A stretch of DNA of 12,989 bases, taken from the NCBI GenBank assembly GCA_021299615.1, contig JAJTHC010000093.1, positions 1 to 12,989 on the forward strand, in the 5' to 3' direction. Under the pieces are notes generated by a model, which ran no database searches, was not told the origin of the DNA, and was given only the letters and a program-made list of their open reading frames with translations. Position 1 is the stretch's first letter; every line of letters begins with the position of its first letter. Positions 1 to 6,234 of the stretch are shown here, one piece after another. A program made the position numbers and the translations under genes. Source of the DNA: Vampirovibrionales bacterium. Lineage in GTDB: Bacteria > Cyanobacteriota > Vampirovibrionia > Vampirovibrionales > JAJTHC01.

Positions 1-40
1 CTAGGGCTTGGGCGTTAAGGGCGTGTGGATTCGTAAACAT
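1..40 (-). CDS. Start of a minus-strand gene leaving the window (unknown product)
   Basis: On the minus strand an ATG at 38-40 opens a frame that stays open to the window edge, reading MFTNPHALNAQAL. A Shine-Dalgarno-like AAGGA (complement of 50-54) sits 9 nt before the ATG, and a perfect TATAAT lies a little further upstream at 68-73. Only 13 codons are visible, so no function can be proposed. The terminator of the upstream paralogue gene separates it from that gene, so it appears to begin a new transcription unit. The call rests on the start signals alone. Confidence 0.45.
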   Translation of the reverse strand, partial: MFTNPHALNAQAL

Positions 41-67
41 GGGGGAGCGTCCTTCTCATCGTGGCGA

Positions 68-73
68 ATTATA
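68..73 (-). promoter_or_regulatory. Candidate -10 box for the left-edge gene
   Basis: Read on the minus strand this is a perfect TATAAT, about 27 bases before the candidate ATG at 40. No good -35 match is found at 16-18 bp; that position falls inside the preceding terminator stem. Support is the -10 match and its location between a terminator and a start codon with a ribosome binding site. Confidence 0.35.
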
Positions 74-74
74 C

Positions 75-114
75 AAAAAGTCTATGCCATTCTTTTAGAC
101 AGAATAGCATAGAC
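75..114 (-). terminator. Rho-independent terminator of the first paralogue
   Basis: Arms 80-93 and 101-114 form a 14-bp stem with one mismatch and a 7-nt loop. On the minus strand the stem is followed directly by TTTTT (complement of 75-79). It lies about 35 bases after the stop of the gene at 150-896. The same sequence recurs without a change at 1173-1212 after the second paralogue. Confidence 0.85.
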
Positions 115-149
115 CTTGTATTTCTTCAACGGACGCATCACGCTATTTT

Positions 150-896
150 TTAGCCGTACCATTCTCTGATCGTGCTTGCATCAGAAAACAAATCGGGATT
201 TTTCTTCAAAAATTGATTTACGTCATTCGCTGTTGCTAGTCCTGTATACGAACGTTTTTGTTCTGGGTTATAAGTGCCTATTATAGACCCTCTAACACTT
301 GCTTGACCATCTATTTTTTCAGCGACTAAAGGGATTGTAATATTGGAATAGTGAGAATTTAAATAGCCGTAATCTCCTAAGCCATTAGTAAGATGTGTTG
401 ACCCAGGAACATTCATGTAATCAGTTCCGTAAGCATAATCATATATGGTACGAACAGGTTTACCTTTTGCGACAAATTCTTGAAAATACTGACCAATGTG
501 TAAGGCAACAGGAGATTTTTTTGAACCTGTTGGGGTTATAAAGCTTAGGGCGTTAATAGAAGCTTTTTCACAAGTTCCCTTGGAATTTTTTCGATTACTG
601 TATTCTTTATATTTTTCAGCGAAGGGTTGGAATGAATCTACCTGAAAAGTGCTTACTTGAGCTGTTTCAGGGTTAACTCCTAAGATATTACCAATAGTAT
701 TGCTTACTTCTTCACTTTCTTTGATAAGACGAGGCTGGAATATACCCTTTGTAGGGAATGGATGTTTTTGAATACCTTCATAGATCTCTCTTACTAATTG
801 AGGATCCATAACCAAGACACCTTGTCGAGCCTGTGGGGCATGGGACGACTTGGCTTGAGGGCTGAATGAGGGGGTGGGGGAGAAAAGCGTTTTCAT
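150..896 (-). CDS. Unrecognised 248-aa protein, first member of a tandem paralogous pair
   Basis: I do not recognise this family. It begins MKTLFSPTPSFSPQ, a Ser/Pro-rich and probably disordered segment of about 28 residues, and it has no obvious signal peptide or membrane span. Its paralogue at 1241-1984 shares about the first 60 residues closely, then only islands: an IN.L.F segment, G.YFQ.F, IPLVAE, GSI.G.YN.E and FL.KNPDLF near the C-terminus. The ATG is preceded by AGGAAA at a 5-nt spacing, which fixes the start. The gene has its own leader and terminator and appears monocistronic. Base composition changes sharply inside it: the first ~20 codons and start region are near 55% GC (841-900), while a sampled body segment (421-480) is near 37%. 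That suggests a mosaic origin. Secretion or export through the conserved N-terminus is conceivable but is only inference. Confidence 0.8.
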   Translation of the reverse strand: MKTLFSPTPSFSPQAKSSHAPQARQGVLVMDPQLVREIYEGIQKHPFPTKGIFQPRLIKESEEVSNTIGNILGVNPETAQVSTFQVDSFQPFAEKYKEYSNRKNSKGTCEKASINALSFITPTGSKKSPVALHIGQYFQEFVAKGKPVRTIYDYAYGTDYMNVPGSTHLTNGLGDYGYLNSHYSNITIPLVAEKIDGQASVRGSIIGTYNPEQKRSYTGLATANDVNQFLKKNPDLFSDASTIREWYG

Positions 897-1032
897 CGTA
901 GTTTCCTATTTTATACGTTGGGTTTTAAACAAAGGGAGCCTCGTTGTATCGAGACGACCTAACAATGGCAAAAAAACCGCAAAATCTATTTTGGAACCCC
1001 AAAGCCTCAAACGTTTACAAAACGTTACAAAA
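897..1032 (-). promoter_or_regulatory. Conserved leader/promoter region of the first paralogue
   Basis: Bases 899-1032 are identical to 1987-2120 before the second paralogue, 134 bp without a difference. Visible elements on the minus strand are two direct copies of TTTTGTAA(A)CG at the far end (complement of about 1012-1032), a short palindrome at 980-993, a small hairpin at 938-955, and the AGGAAA ribosome binding site at 902-907. A weak promoter candidate is TTGAGG, 16 bp, TAGATT, which would give an untranslated leader of roughly 80 nt. The identity is certain; the promoter assignment is not. Confidence 0.6.
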
Positions 1033-1063
1033 TCGTTCTAGAAAGCTCGGTGAAAGGGGAAAT

Positions 1064-1144
1064 CGTCATTGCGAGTGAAACGAAGCAATCTGTTCCCCCA
1101 CCTGCGGAGTCTTTACAGATTGCCACGCTACGCTCGCAATGACG
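1064..1144. repeat. REP-like nested palindrome
   Basis: The outer arms cgtcattgcgag (1064-1075) and ctcgcaatgacg (1133-1144) are perfect inverted repeats. Nested inside are gcaatctgt (1085-1093) and acagattgc (1115-1123), also a perfect pair. Short palindromic elements with this cattgcgag...agattgc pattern are known as interspersed repeats in many bacterial genomes. It sits between the leader of the first paralogue and the terminator of the second. An open frame crosses it but has no coding character. Confidence 0.8.
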
Positions 1145-1172
1145 TAACCTACTTTTGCAGAGTTTTCTATAC

Positions 1173-1212
1173 AAAAAGTCTATGCCATTCTTTTAGACAG
1201 AATAGCATAGAC
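1173..1212 (-). terminator. Rho-independent terminator of the second paralogue
   Basis: Stem arms are 1178-1191 and 1199-1212, with a 7-nt loop and one mismatch; the minus-strand T run is the complement of 1173-1177. The sequence is identical to the terminator at 75-114. Confidence 0.85.
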
Positions 1213-1240
1213 CTTGTATTTCTTCAACGGACGCATCACG

Positions 1241-1984
1241 CTATTTTTTGCCGTACATTCTTTTGATTGGATCTCGATTCCAAAATAAATCTGGGTTTTT
1301 CCTTAAAAACGCATTTAAGGTTCTAATTGTTCCTGCTCCTTTATATATGGTTTGCTCACGTTCTTTGTTATAGTCTCCAAGTATAGAACCTATAACTTTT
1401 GGGTGATCCTTTATCGGTTCAGCAACCAAAGGAATAATTGTTCTTAAGTACTCTTGCCATCCAAATCCACCGTTACCTGCTTGTAATTCAGAAGATAAGC
1501 GAGCTGGTCCCATACTTATTTGCGGGAAACGTACATCTGTATTATAAAATGTTTGGAAAGCCGAAAAGTCTTGAAAATACTTACCCACTTGTAAGCCTAT
1601 GAATTCCTTTGAGTCCTTTAAGCTTAAAAAGTTTAGACTGTTAATATATACTTGCCTTGCTATACCTCCACGTTCTTTCATACCCTGAATGCTTTTGCAG
1701 AGCTCTTCAAATGAGTCACTTTTATCTACATGAATCGTTTTTACTTGATATTTGTCTGTATTAATCCCTAAAGCACAAGCGATACGATAACTTACTTCTT
1801 GAGATTCCTCTATCAGTTTAGGAGGGAACAATTCTTTAGTTGGAAACTCATGATTCTGAATACCTTCATAAATAGCTCTTACTAATGGAGGATCTGTAAC
1901 CAAGACACCTTGTCGAGCCTGTGGGGCATGGGACGACTTGATTTGAGGGCTAAATGAGGGGGTGGGGGAGAAAAGCGTTTTCAT
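1241..1984 (-). CDS. Unrecognised 247-aa protein, second member of the tandem paralogous pair
   Basis: Paralogue of the product of 150-896, of unknown function. The invariant N-terminus (MKTLFSPTPSFSPQ, then KSSHAPQARQGVLV) leads into a divergent body with conserved islands G.YFQ.F, IPLVAE, GSI.G.YN.E and FL.KNPDLF. No signal peptide, membrane segment or known catalytic motif is visible. The ATG has AGGAAA 5 nt upstream, as in the other copy. The C-terminus is two residues longer (GKK against G) because one base in the A run before the stop is absent here, so the frame ends at TAG instead of TAA. A sampled body segment (1321-1380) is about 35% GC, well below the ~55% sampled in the neighbouring regulator gene. 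It is probably expressed alone, because a terminator lies on both sides. Confidence 0.8.
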   Translation of the reverse strand: MKTLFSPTPSFSPQIKSSHAPQARQGVLVTDPPLVRAIYEGIQNHEFPTKELFPPKLIEESQEVSYRIACALGINTDKYQVKTIHVDKSDSFEELCKSIQGMKERGGIARQVYINSLNFLSLKDSKEFIGLQVGKYFQDFSAFQTFYNTDVRFPQISMGPARLSSELQAGNGGFGWQEYLRTIIPLVAEPIKDHPKVIGSILGDYNKEREQTIYKGAGTIRTLNAFLRKNPDLFWNRDPIKRMYGKK

Positions 1985-2120
1985 AGTAGTTTCCTATTTT
2001 ATACGTTGGGTTTTAAACAAAGGGAGCCTCGTTGTATCGAGACGACCTAACAATGGCAAAAAAACCGCAAAATCTATTTTGGAACCCCAAAGCCTCAAAC
2101 GTTTACAAAACGTTACAAAA
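1985..2120 (-). promoter_or_regulatory. Conserved leader/promoter region of the second paralogue
   Basis: Positions 1987-2120 match 899-1032 base for base. The region carries the same paired TTTTGTAA(A)CG direct repeats (complement of about 2100-2120), the same small hairpin (2026-2043) and the same AGGAAA ribosome binding site (1990-1995). The match ends abruptly at 2120, 15 bases before the next terminator. A short open frame across it (1994-2197) is not conserved as a protein-coding feature and is left out. Confidence 0.6.
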
Positions 2121-2135
2121 CTGTTGTAGTGTTTT

Positions 2136-2158
2136 AAAAAACAAACCAGTGGGTTTGT
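2136..2158 (-). terminator. Rho-independent terminator
   Basis: ACAAACC (2141-2147) pairs perfectly with GGTTTGT (2152-2158) across a 4-nt loop. On the minus strand the stem is followed by a run of T (complement of 2136-2141). It would end transcription coming from the regulator gene at 2412-4088, and so insulate the second paralogue from that operon. Confidence 0.7.
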
Positions 2159-2161
2159 CCC

Positions 2162-2384
2162 CCCTCCTAATTTCAGGAGGGCAAAAACCTTTCTCATTCA
2201 CGAAGTGAATCTACTCCTTTAGGAAGGAGAGGTTGGGAGAGGAAACCAACGGTTTTCTTTCCCAAGAGAAGCTTTAGCTTCGACAGGTTAGGGGGCGGTT
2301 AAACTCACAAACAGCGTCTAGGGTTTGACCTCACCCTCGAACGTCTAACGACGTTCTCTGCCCTCTCCTAAAATTAGGAGAGGG
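2162..2384. repeat. Cluster of hairpins, probably interspersed palindromic repeats
   Basis: This gene-free stretch holds six separate inverted repeats: 2162-2181 (7-bp arms), 2196-2210 (ATTCAC/GTGAAT), 2214-2229 (CTCCTT/AAGGAG), 2268-2281 (GAAGC/GCTTC), 2339-2356 (GAACGTC/GACGTTC) and 2361-2384 (11-bp perfect arms, 2-nt loop). The first and last share the CCTCCTAA / CTCTCCTAA theme. None is followed by a T run on either strand, so they look like repeat elements, not terminators. I see no protein-coding gene here. Confidence 0.65.
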
Positions 2385-2411
2385 GACAGGAAGATTATTT
2401 CAAAAAAAGAT

Positions 2412-4088
2412 CTACCCTAATTTTACCTTTAAAACGTAATCCAGCCAAGACAAAAGTGGAAGCAATTTATACGGCTTGGGCAAAAAGGCTTGTGCGCCAT
2501 GAATCAACGCATTTTCCACATCGTCGTGATTGCACGTCGCCAAAAACACCGTATGCGGTGCCACGTCCTTCAAACGACGTAAGGCTTCCCAAGGGCTGAG
2601 TTCCCCCTCTTTCGATGCCTTGCTCGACGCATTCATGTAAGGATCCACCACCATCGCCGCAGGCATCCGCTGTTTAATCGCCAGCAAGGCATCCGCCACA
2701 CTCGGCATCACATCGACATCAATGCCGTTCATGCTAATGGTTTGCTCTAACAAAAAGGCGAGAGCGGCATCAGGTTCAATCACAATGACATAGGGAGCCG
2801 CTTTGCCTTGCGTGGCACACGACGCCCCTGACCCTTCTTCAGGGGTTGAAAACAAAAAGCGATCGCTTAAGGTGGCACTTTCATGCGACGGAATTTGAGC
2901 TAAAGCTTTTAACGCCAACTGTAAACCTTTAGAAATGACAGGCGTTAAATGATGAAAGGGCGTGACATTCGTATATAAAACCCCTGCCCCCACGCGTAAA
3001 GACGGAATGCGGGTAAACAAGGCGTCTTGCTTCCAAATAAAGAAGCCTCGAGCCAAGTCGTCGGGGGACAAGAAATGCCCACAGCTGGCATCGAGCCGTT
3101 TCATCACGATCGGCAGAATCCGCTCCAACCGCTCGGGGGTGGACAAAACGACAAAGGTATTTTCTTCCACATGAAAGACCCAATCAGGCACATGAAGCAT
3201 TTGGGCGAGAACGGCGGCACAATGTTGCACCACCTTCATTTTCGCTTCCTGCCCATAGAGTAGACCATAGGTATTCAGGGAATCTAAGTGAAAAACAGCC
3301 AAAGCCCAATATTGTTGGCTAATATGTTGAGGCGATTCTTCATGCAAGGCAGGAGCCGCTTCATTTTCCGCTAGTTCTTCAGGAGGACGCTGTACTTGCA
3401 CGCCCAAGCCTTGCCGAATGCGACGGCTAAACATACGGTCTAACAACTCGCCATTGGGCTGACGGGTCAACGGCGATTGATATTGATCCAAGTGGCGACG
3501 AATATGCGACAAGACCCGAATACACAGCTCTTCGCTGGACATGCCCGTGTCCAAAAGTTCATCCGCCCCTTGCACCAGCGATTGAATCCGTTCTTCTTCC
3601 ACTTCACCGTGACTTAGATTCAAAATAACCGTGCGAAAGCCTTCATTCACCGACCATTGACGAATGTGCCGAGTCATTTCTAAAGGAGACAAGACCTCTT
3701 CCATCTCTGGATTAAACAACGGACTCATTCGTTCGACAAAGTCTTCATCCGTGCTTTGAGACACCGCTTCAAGCAAGTGATACCCAGGGGCATCGATCAA
3801 AACGGCATCAGGCAGGGTTTGAAAATACAGCAACCGCAAGGCTTCCATCGAAGCAGGATGCACCAACCTCACTGCAATCACGTCGTCCCCTTGAATACCA
3901 GTGGTAAAGGTGTGCAAATAACGATGATAGCTTCCCCATTGGGCGTGGGCTTCATCGTCATTGGCGTATTCTTCTAGCACTTCAAAACTGGCCGCCGAAG
4001 GCAAGGCATCATCATGTACTTCATGGAAGGTAAAGGGCGTTAATACCAACAACTCTTGAAGTTTTTGAAAGTGCTGAATCGTGGTCAC
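2412..4088 (-). CDS. Response regulator: degenerate receiver, degenerate GGDEF, C-terminal receiver
   Basis: The 558-aa cytoplasmic protein ends in a clear receiver domain (about 432-558): acidic pair near E438/D440, phosphoacceptor D482 in VVDPY, T518 and K538 in FLPKPY. The N-terminal ~200 residues also read as a receiver: PDAVLID with D99, VILNLSHGE, then GADELLDTGMSSEEL, where the usual KP after the last strand is TG, so phosphorylation there is doubtful. SPLTRQPNGELLDRMF (205-220) matches the DPLTGLPNRR entry of GGDEF domains, and VFHLDSLN..YG (265-278) continues it, but the GGDEF signature itself is VEENTF (307-312). Diguanylate cyclase activity is therefore unlikely. The start is GTG at 4086-4088 with AGGA about 10 nt upstream. 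It lies 78 bp downstream of a histidine kinase, its likely partner. The output is unknown. Confidence 0.85.
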   Translation of the reverse strand: MTTIQHFQKLQELLVLTPFTFHEVHDDALPSAASFEVLEEYANDDEAHAQWGSYHRYLHTFTTGIQGDDVIAVRLVHPASMEALRLLYFQTLPDAVLIDAPGYHLLEAVSQSTDEDFVERMSPLFNPEMEEVLSPLEMTRHIRQWSVNEGFRTVILNLSHGEVEEERIQSLVQGADELLDTGMSSEELCIRVLSHIRRHLDQYQSPLTRQPNGELLDRMFSRRIRQGLGVQVQRPPEELAENEAAPALHEESPQHISQQYWALAVFHLDSLNTYGLLYGQEAKMKVVQHCAAVLAQMLHVPDWVFHVEENTFVVLSTPERLERILPIVMKRLDASCGHFLSPDDLARGFFIWKQDALFTRIPSLRVGAGVLYTNVTPFHHLTPVISKGLQLALKALAQIPSHESATLSDRFLFSTPEEGSGASCATQGKAAPYVIVIEPDAALAFLLEQTISMNGIDVDVMPSVADALLAIKQRMPAAMVVDPYMNASSKASKEGELSPWEALRRLKDVAPHTVFLATCNHDDVENALIHGAQAFLPKPYKLLPLLSWLDYVLKVKLG

Positions 4089-4166
4089 AGAGGGTTTTTC
4101 CTATTAAACAGAACAAGGGGATACAGATATTTTTTTGATACGAGCCGATATGGCGAAGGGTGTAAT

Positions 4167-5327
4167 TTAGAAGTCGTCGTCGTCAGATGCTTCACCACTG
4201 AGTAGGATGCTCTTGCGGTACTGGTTTTGCATTTCAAGCGTATTTAACGGTACTGTAAACCAAAATTGAGAGCCTTTACCCACTTCGCTTTCCACGCCGA
4301 TTTGTCCGCCCATGCGTTGCACAATGGTTTTGGTGATGTACAAGCCCAAACCTGAGCCTTCCACCTGTTGGGTCATGTGATTCGCCGTGCGATAAAACTT
4401 GCTAAACAACTTGGTGAGCTGTTCTTCATTGATGCCGTCGCCTTGATCCGCCACCACAATTTTCACAAAACGTTTGGGATCTTCGCTAAAGGGTTCGGCG
4501 GAAACGGTAATCGTCTTAATTTCGGGGGAATACTTGACGGCGTTGTCCATTAAATTAAGCAGGACTTGCTCCAAACTGTCAGGTTCTGCCCACAGGCTTT
4601 CGGTGCTATCAATGTCTTTAAACACAAAGCGTTTTTCGACATTCACGCCTTTACCTTGCAAGGCTCCGTTAACTTTAGAAACCAAGTCGCTCAACAAAAC
4701 AGGACGAGCCTGCGGTTTTTTCTGCTCCTGCCCCAACTTGGAAATAATCAAGATATTTTCCACCATGCGAGACAATCGGTCGGACTGGTCACGAATGATT
4801 TTGATGAATCGTGTTTGTTGTTCGGGAGCGAGTTTGGTGCCGTAGTGAAGCATGGTATCGGCAAAGCCTCGGATGCTGGTGAGTGGTGTGCGGAACTCGT
4901 GCGACATAATCGACACAAAGTCATGGTGGGCTTGGGTCAATGCCACATCTTCTTGAAAAAGACTAATCACGCCTAGCACATAGGGTTTGCCGTCTAGGGT
5001 CAGGACTTCTAGCGATATTTTATAGCGCTCGTTTTTGAGGGATCGGCAGGTGACGGCAAGGGGTAAATTTTCTTGCAAAAGGCTTGCCCATTGGCATTGT
5101 TTTTTTCCGCCTGAATTGTCGAGCGTAAAAATTTTGTCCAACGTAACCTGTTCTGAGTTGGGAAGGCTTTCTTCTTCGCCTGTGGCGAAAGGCAACAAGG
5201 CATCGTTGACGAAGACAGGTGAGGTGACATCCGCAAACGTGCTAATAAAAACAGGAAAAGGCAGGGCATGAAAGACGAGTCGTGCTTGTTCTAGGCTTAT
5301 AGCTTCACTTCTGGATTGTTCAGGCAT
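4167..5327 (-). CDS. Soluble PAS-like sensor histidine kinase
   Basis: A 386-aa kinase without membrane segments, so it senses a cytoplasmic signal. Residues about 10-130 form a PAS-like input region. The dimerisation/phosphoacceptor domain carries MSHEFRTPLTSIRGF with H143. The ATPase domain shows the N box NLMDNAVKYSP (N262), the G1 box DQGDGI (294-299) and the G2 box GSGLGLYITK (324-333). The C-terminus ends in DDDDF. An ATG seven codons upstream (5346-5348) is in frame but lacks a ribosome binding site; the chosen ATG has AGGAAG with a 6-nt spacer. It precedes the multi-receiver regulator in the same direction, and the pair forms a two-component system. HisKA plus HATPase_c makes the assignment secure; the signal is not identifiable. 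Confidence 0.93.
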   Translation of the reverse strand: MPEQSRSEAISLEQARLVFHALPFPVFISTFADVTSPVFVNDALLPFATGEEESLPNSEQVTLDKIFTLDNSGGKKQCQWASLLQENLPLAVTCRSLKNERYKISLEVLTLDGKPYVLGVISLFQEDVALTQAHHDFVSIMSHEFRTPLTSIRGFADTMLHYGTKLAPEQQTRFIKIIRDQSDRLSRMVENILIISKLGQEQKKPQARPVLLSDLVSKVNGALQGKGVNVEKRFVFKDIDSTESLWAEPDSLEQVLLNLMDNAVKYSPEIKTITVSAEPFSEDPKRFVKIVVADQGDGINEEQLTKLFSKFYRTANHMTQQVEGSGLGLYITKTIVQRMGGQIGVESEVGKGSQFWFTVPLNTLEMQNQYRKSILLSGEASDDDDF

Positions 5328-5386
5328 GGGGGGCTTCCTGTTTGTCATTTCTCAACATATCACAATATCTGTTTCATCTATCGGAT

Positions 5387-5416
5387 ACTATAGCACAAGC
5401 ATAAAACAGATGTCTC
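5387..5416 (-). promoter_or_regulatory. Extended -10 promoter for the kinase-regulator operon
   Basis: On the minus strand GAGACA (complement of 5411-5416), 18 bp and TATAGT (5387-5392) are present, with TGC directly before the -10 box, giving an extended -10. Transcription would start near 5380, about 53 nt before the kinase ATG at 5327. The rest of 5328-5577 is AT rich and holds no gene; one odd palindrome, CTTAATAATTAAG, lies at 5463-5475. Confidence 0.55.
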
Positions 5417-5577
5417 CAGTATGGCGTATTTATACGTCAGACGAGAGAAATCTTTTCATTTTCTTAATAATTAAGATTTTCAGAAAGGCAACAAAACGCA
5501 CAATAATCTATAAAACACTATACATCCTCTCGCGTTGAATAGATCTCTCAAAACCTATGAACACCCTAAAGGAAAAA

Positions 5578-6201
5578 CTAAATGCTTTCAACCAACAAGA
5601 GTCCTTCATTTTTCCATGTGGCAATAATCAACTTCACCGCTTCATAGATATTGTCACAAACGGCTTCGGGCTTATGTTCCAAGGCTTGGTATTTACCATC
5701 TAAAACATTTTGACCATACCCTGTTTTCAGTAAGATGCCTCTGGCTCCCGCATTATGAGCAAACTCAACATCGGTTGCTTTATCTCCAACGACATAAGCC
5801 ACGGAAATATCAATTCTTGGGAAATCAACCAGTGCTTGACGAATCATGCCAGTTTTGGGTTTACGGCAATCACTGTCTTTCGTGAGTTCGGGCACGATGC
5901 CTCTGGCATAGTAAGGGCTATAATACAAGGCATCTAAATGAGCTTCCGCTTCTTCGAACAATAAGGCATTCACCCTATTATTGAGGGCATGAATATGCTC
6001 AATATCGTAAAATCCACGAGCCGCCCCCGTTTGATTCGTCGTCAAAATACACAAAATGCCCAAGTCGTTCAGCTTGCGAATGGCTTGGGCAGCGCCTGGG
6101 TATAGTTCTAAATGCTCTAAATCACGAATGTAACCACGTTCAATATTCAAGGTACCGTCTCGATCAAAAAAGACTGCTAATTGTTTTTGTTCGTTCGACA
6201 T
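5578..6201 (-). CDS. gmhB: GmhB/HisB-N-like HAD phosphatase (D-glycero-D-manno-heptose-1,7-bisphosphate 7-phosphatase family)
   Basis: A 207-aa HAD-superfamily phosphatase. Motif I is FFDRDGTLN (nucleophile D13, acid D15), motif II is TTNQ (54-57), the CRKPKTGM segment supplies the motif III lysine (about 112-119), and motif IV is GDKATD (139-144). In the family this removes the 7-phosphate of heptose bisphosphate for LPS core or other heptose glycans. Canonical GmhB has a zinc loop of C.H plus C.C before RKP. Here the first pair is SPYY and the second is SDC, leaving a single Cys, so the zinc site appears lost. A TTG two codons upstream is possible, but the ATG has AAAGG at 7 nt. The gene follows the 281-aa gene by 33 bp, likely in one operon. 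The substrate is assigned by family only. Confidence 0.8.
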   Translation of the reverse strand: MSNEQKQLAVFFDRDGTLNIERGYIRDLEHLELYPGAAQAIRKLNDLGILCILTTNQTGAARGFYDIEHIHALNNRVNALLFEEAEAHLDALYYSPYYARGIVPELTKDSDCRKPKTGMIRQALVDFPRIDISVAYVVGDKATDVEFAHNAGARGILLKTGYGQNVLDGKYQALEHKPEAVCDNIYEAVKLIIATWKNEGLLLVESI

Positions 6202-6234
6202 CCTCAAACCTTTCTCTCTAAATCGATTGTTTTT

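Larger units (their letters stand above)
70..2120 (-). repeat. Tandem duplication of a complete leader-gene-terminator unit
   Basis: Two units lie head to tail. Downstream flanks 70-151 and 1168-1249 are identical (82 bp, terminator included), and upstream flanks 899-1032 and 1987-2120 are identical (134 bp). In the 86 bases that encode the N-terminus (811-896 against 1899-1984) there are 3 differences. The coding bodies between these ends are far more divergent. The units are separated by a REP-like palindrome at 1064-1144. Confidence 0.85.

Noticed and set aside
911..918. TATA-rich octamer close to the paralogue start codon as a -10 box
   Set aside because: It lies immediately before the AGGAAA ribosome binding site, so transcription would begin at or after that site, and no -35 box is found at the right distance.
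1069..1266. A 65-codon plus-strand open frame starting in the REP-like palindrome
   Set aside because: It consists of the palindrome and the second terminator read through; there is no ribosome binding site or domain.
1994..2197. A 67-codon minus-strand open frame across the second leader
   Set aside because: It overlaps the conserved leader, the terminator at 2136-2158 and a hairpin. The corresponding frame before the first copy is not retained beyond the identical tract, so no protein conservation supports it.
2141..2384. Possible CRISPR array or iteron cluster
   Set aside because: The repeats are inverted, differ in sequence from each other and lack regular spacers; no cas or replication gene is nearby.
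4566..4976. Plus-strand open frames antisense to the histidine kinase
   Set aside because: They run opposite to the H, N, G1 and G2 boxes of a complete kinase and encode nothing recognisable.
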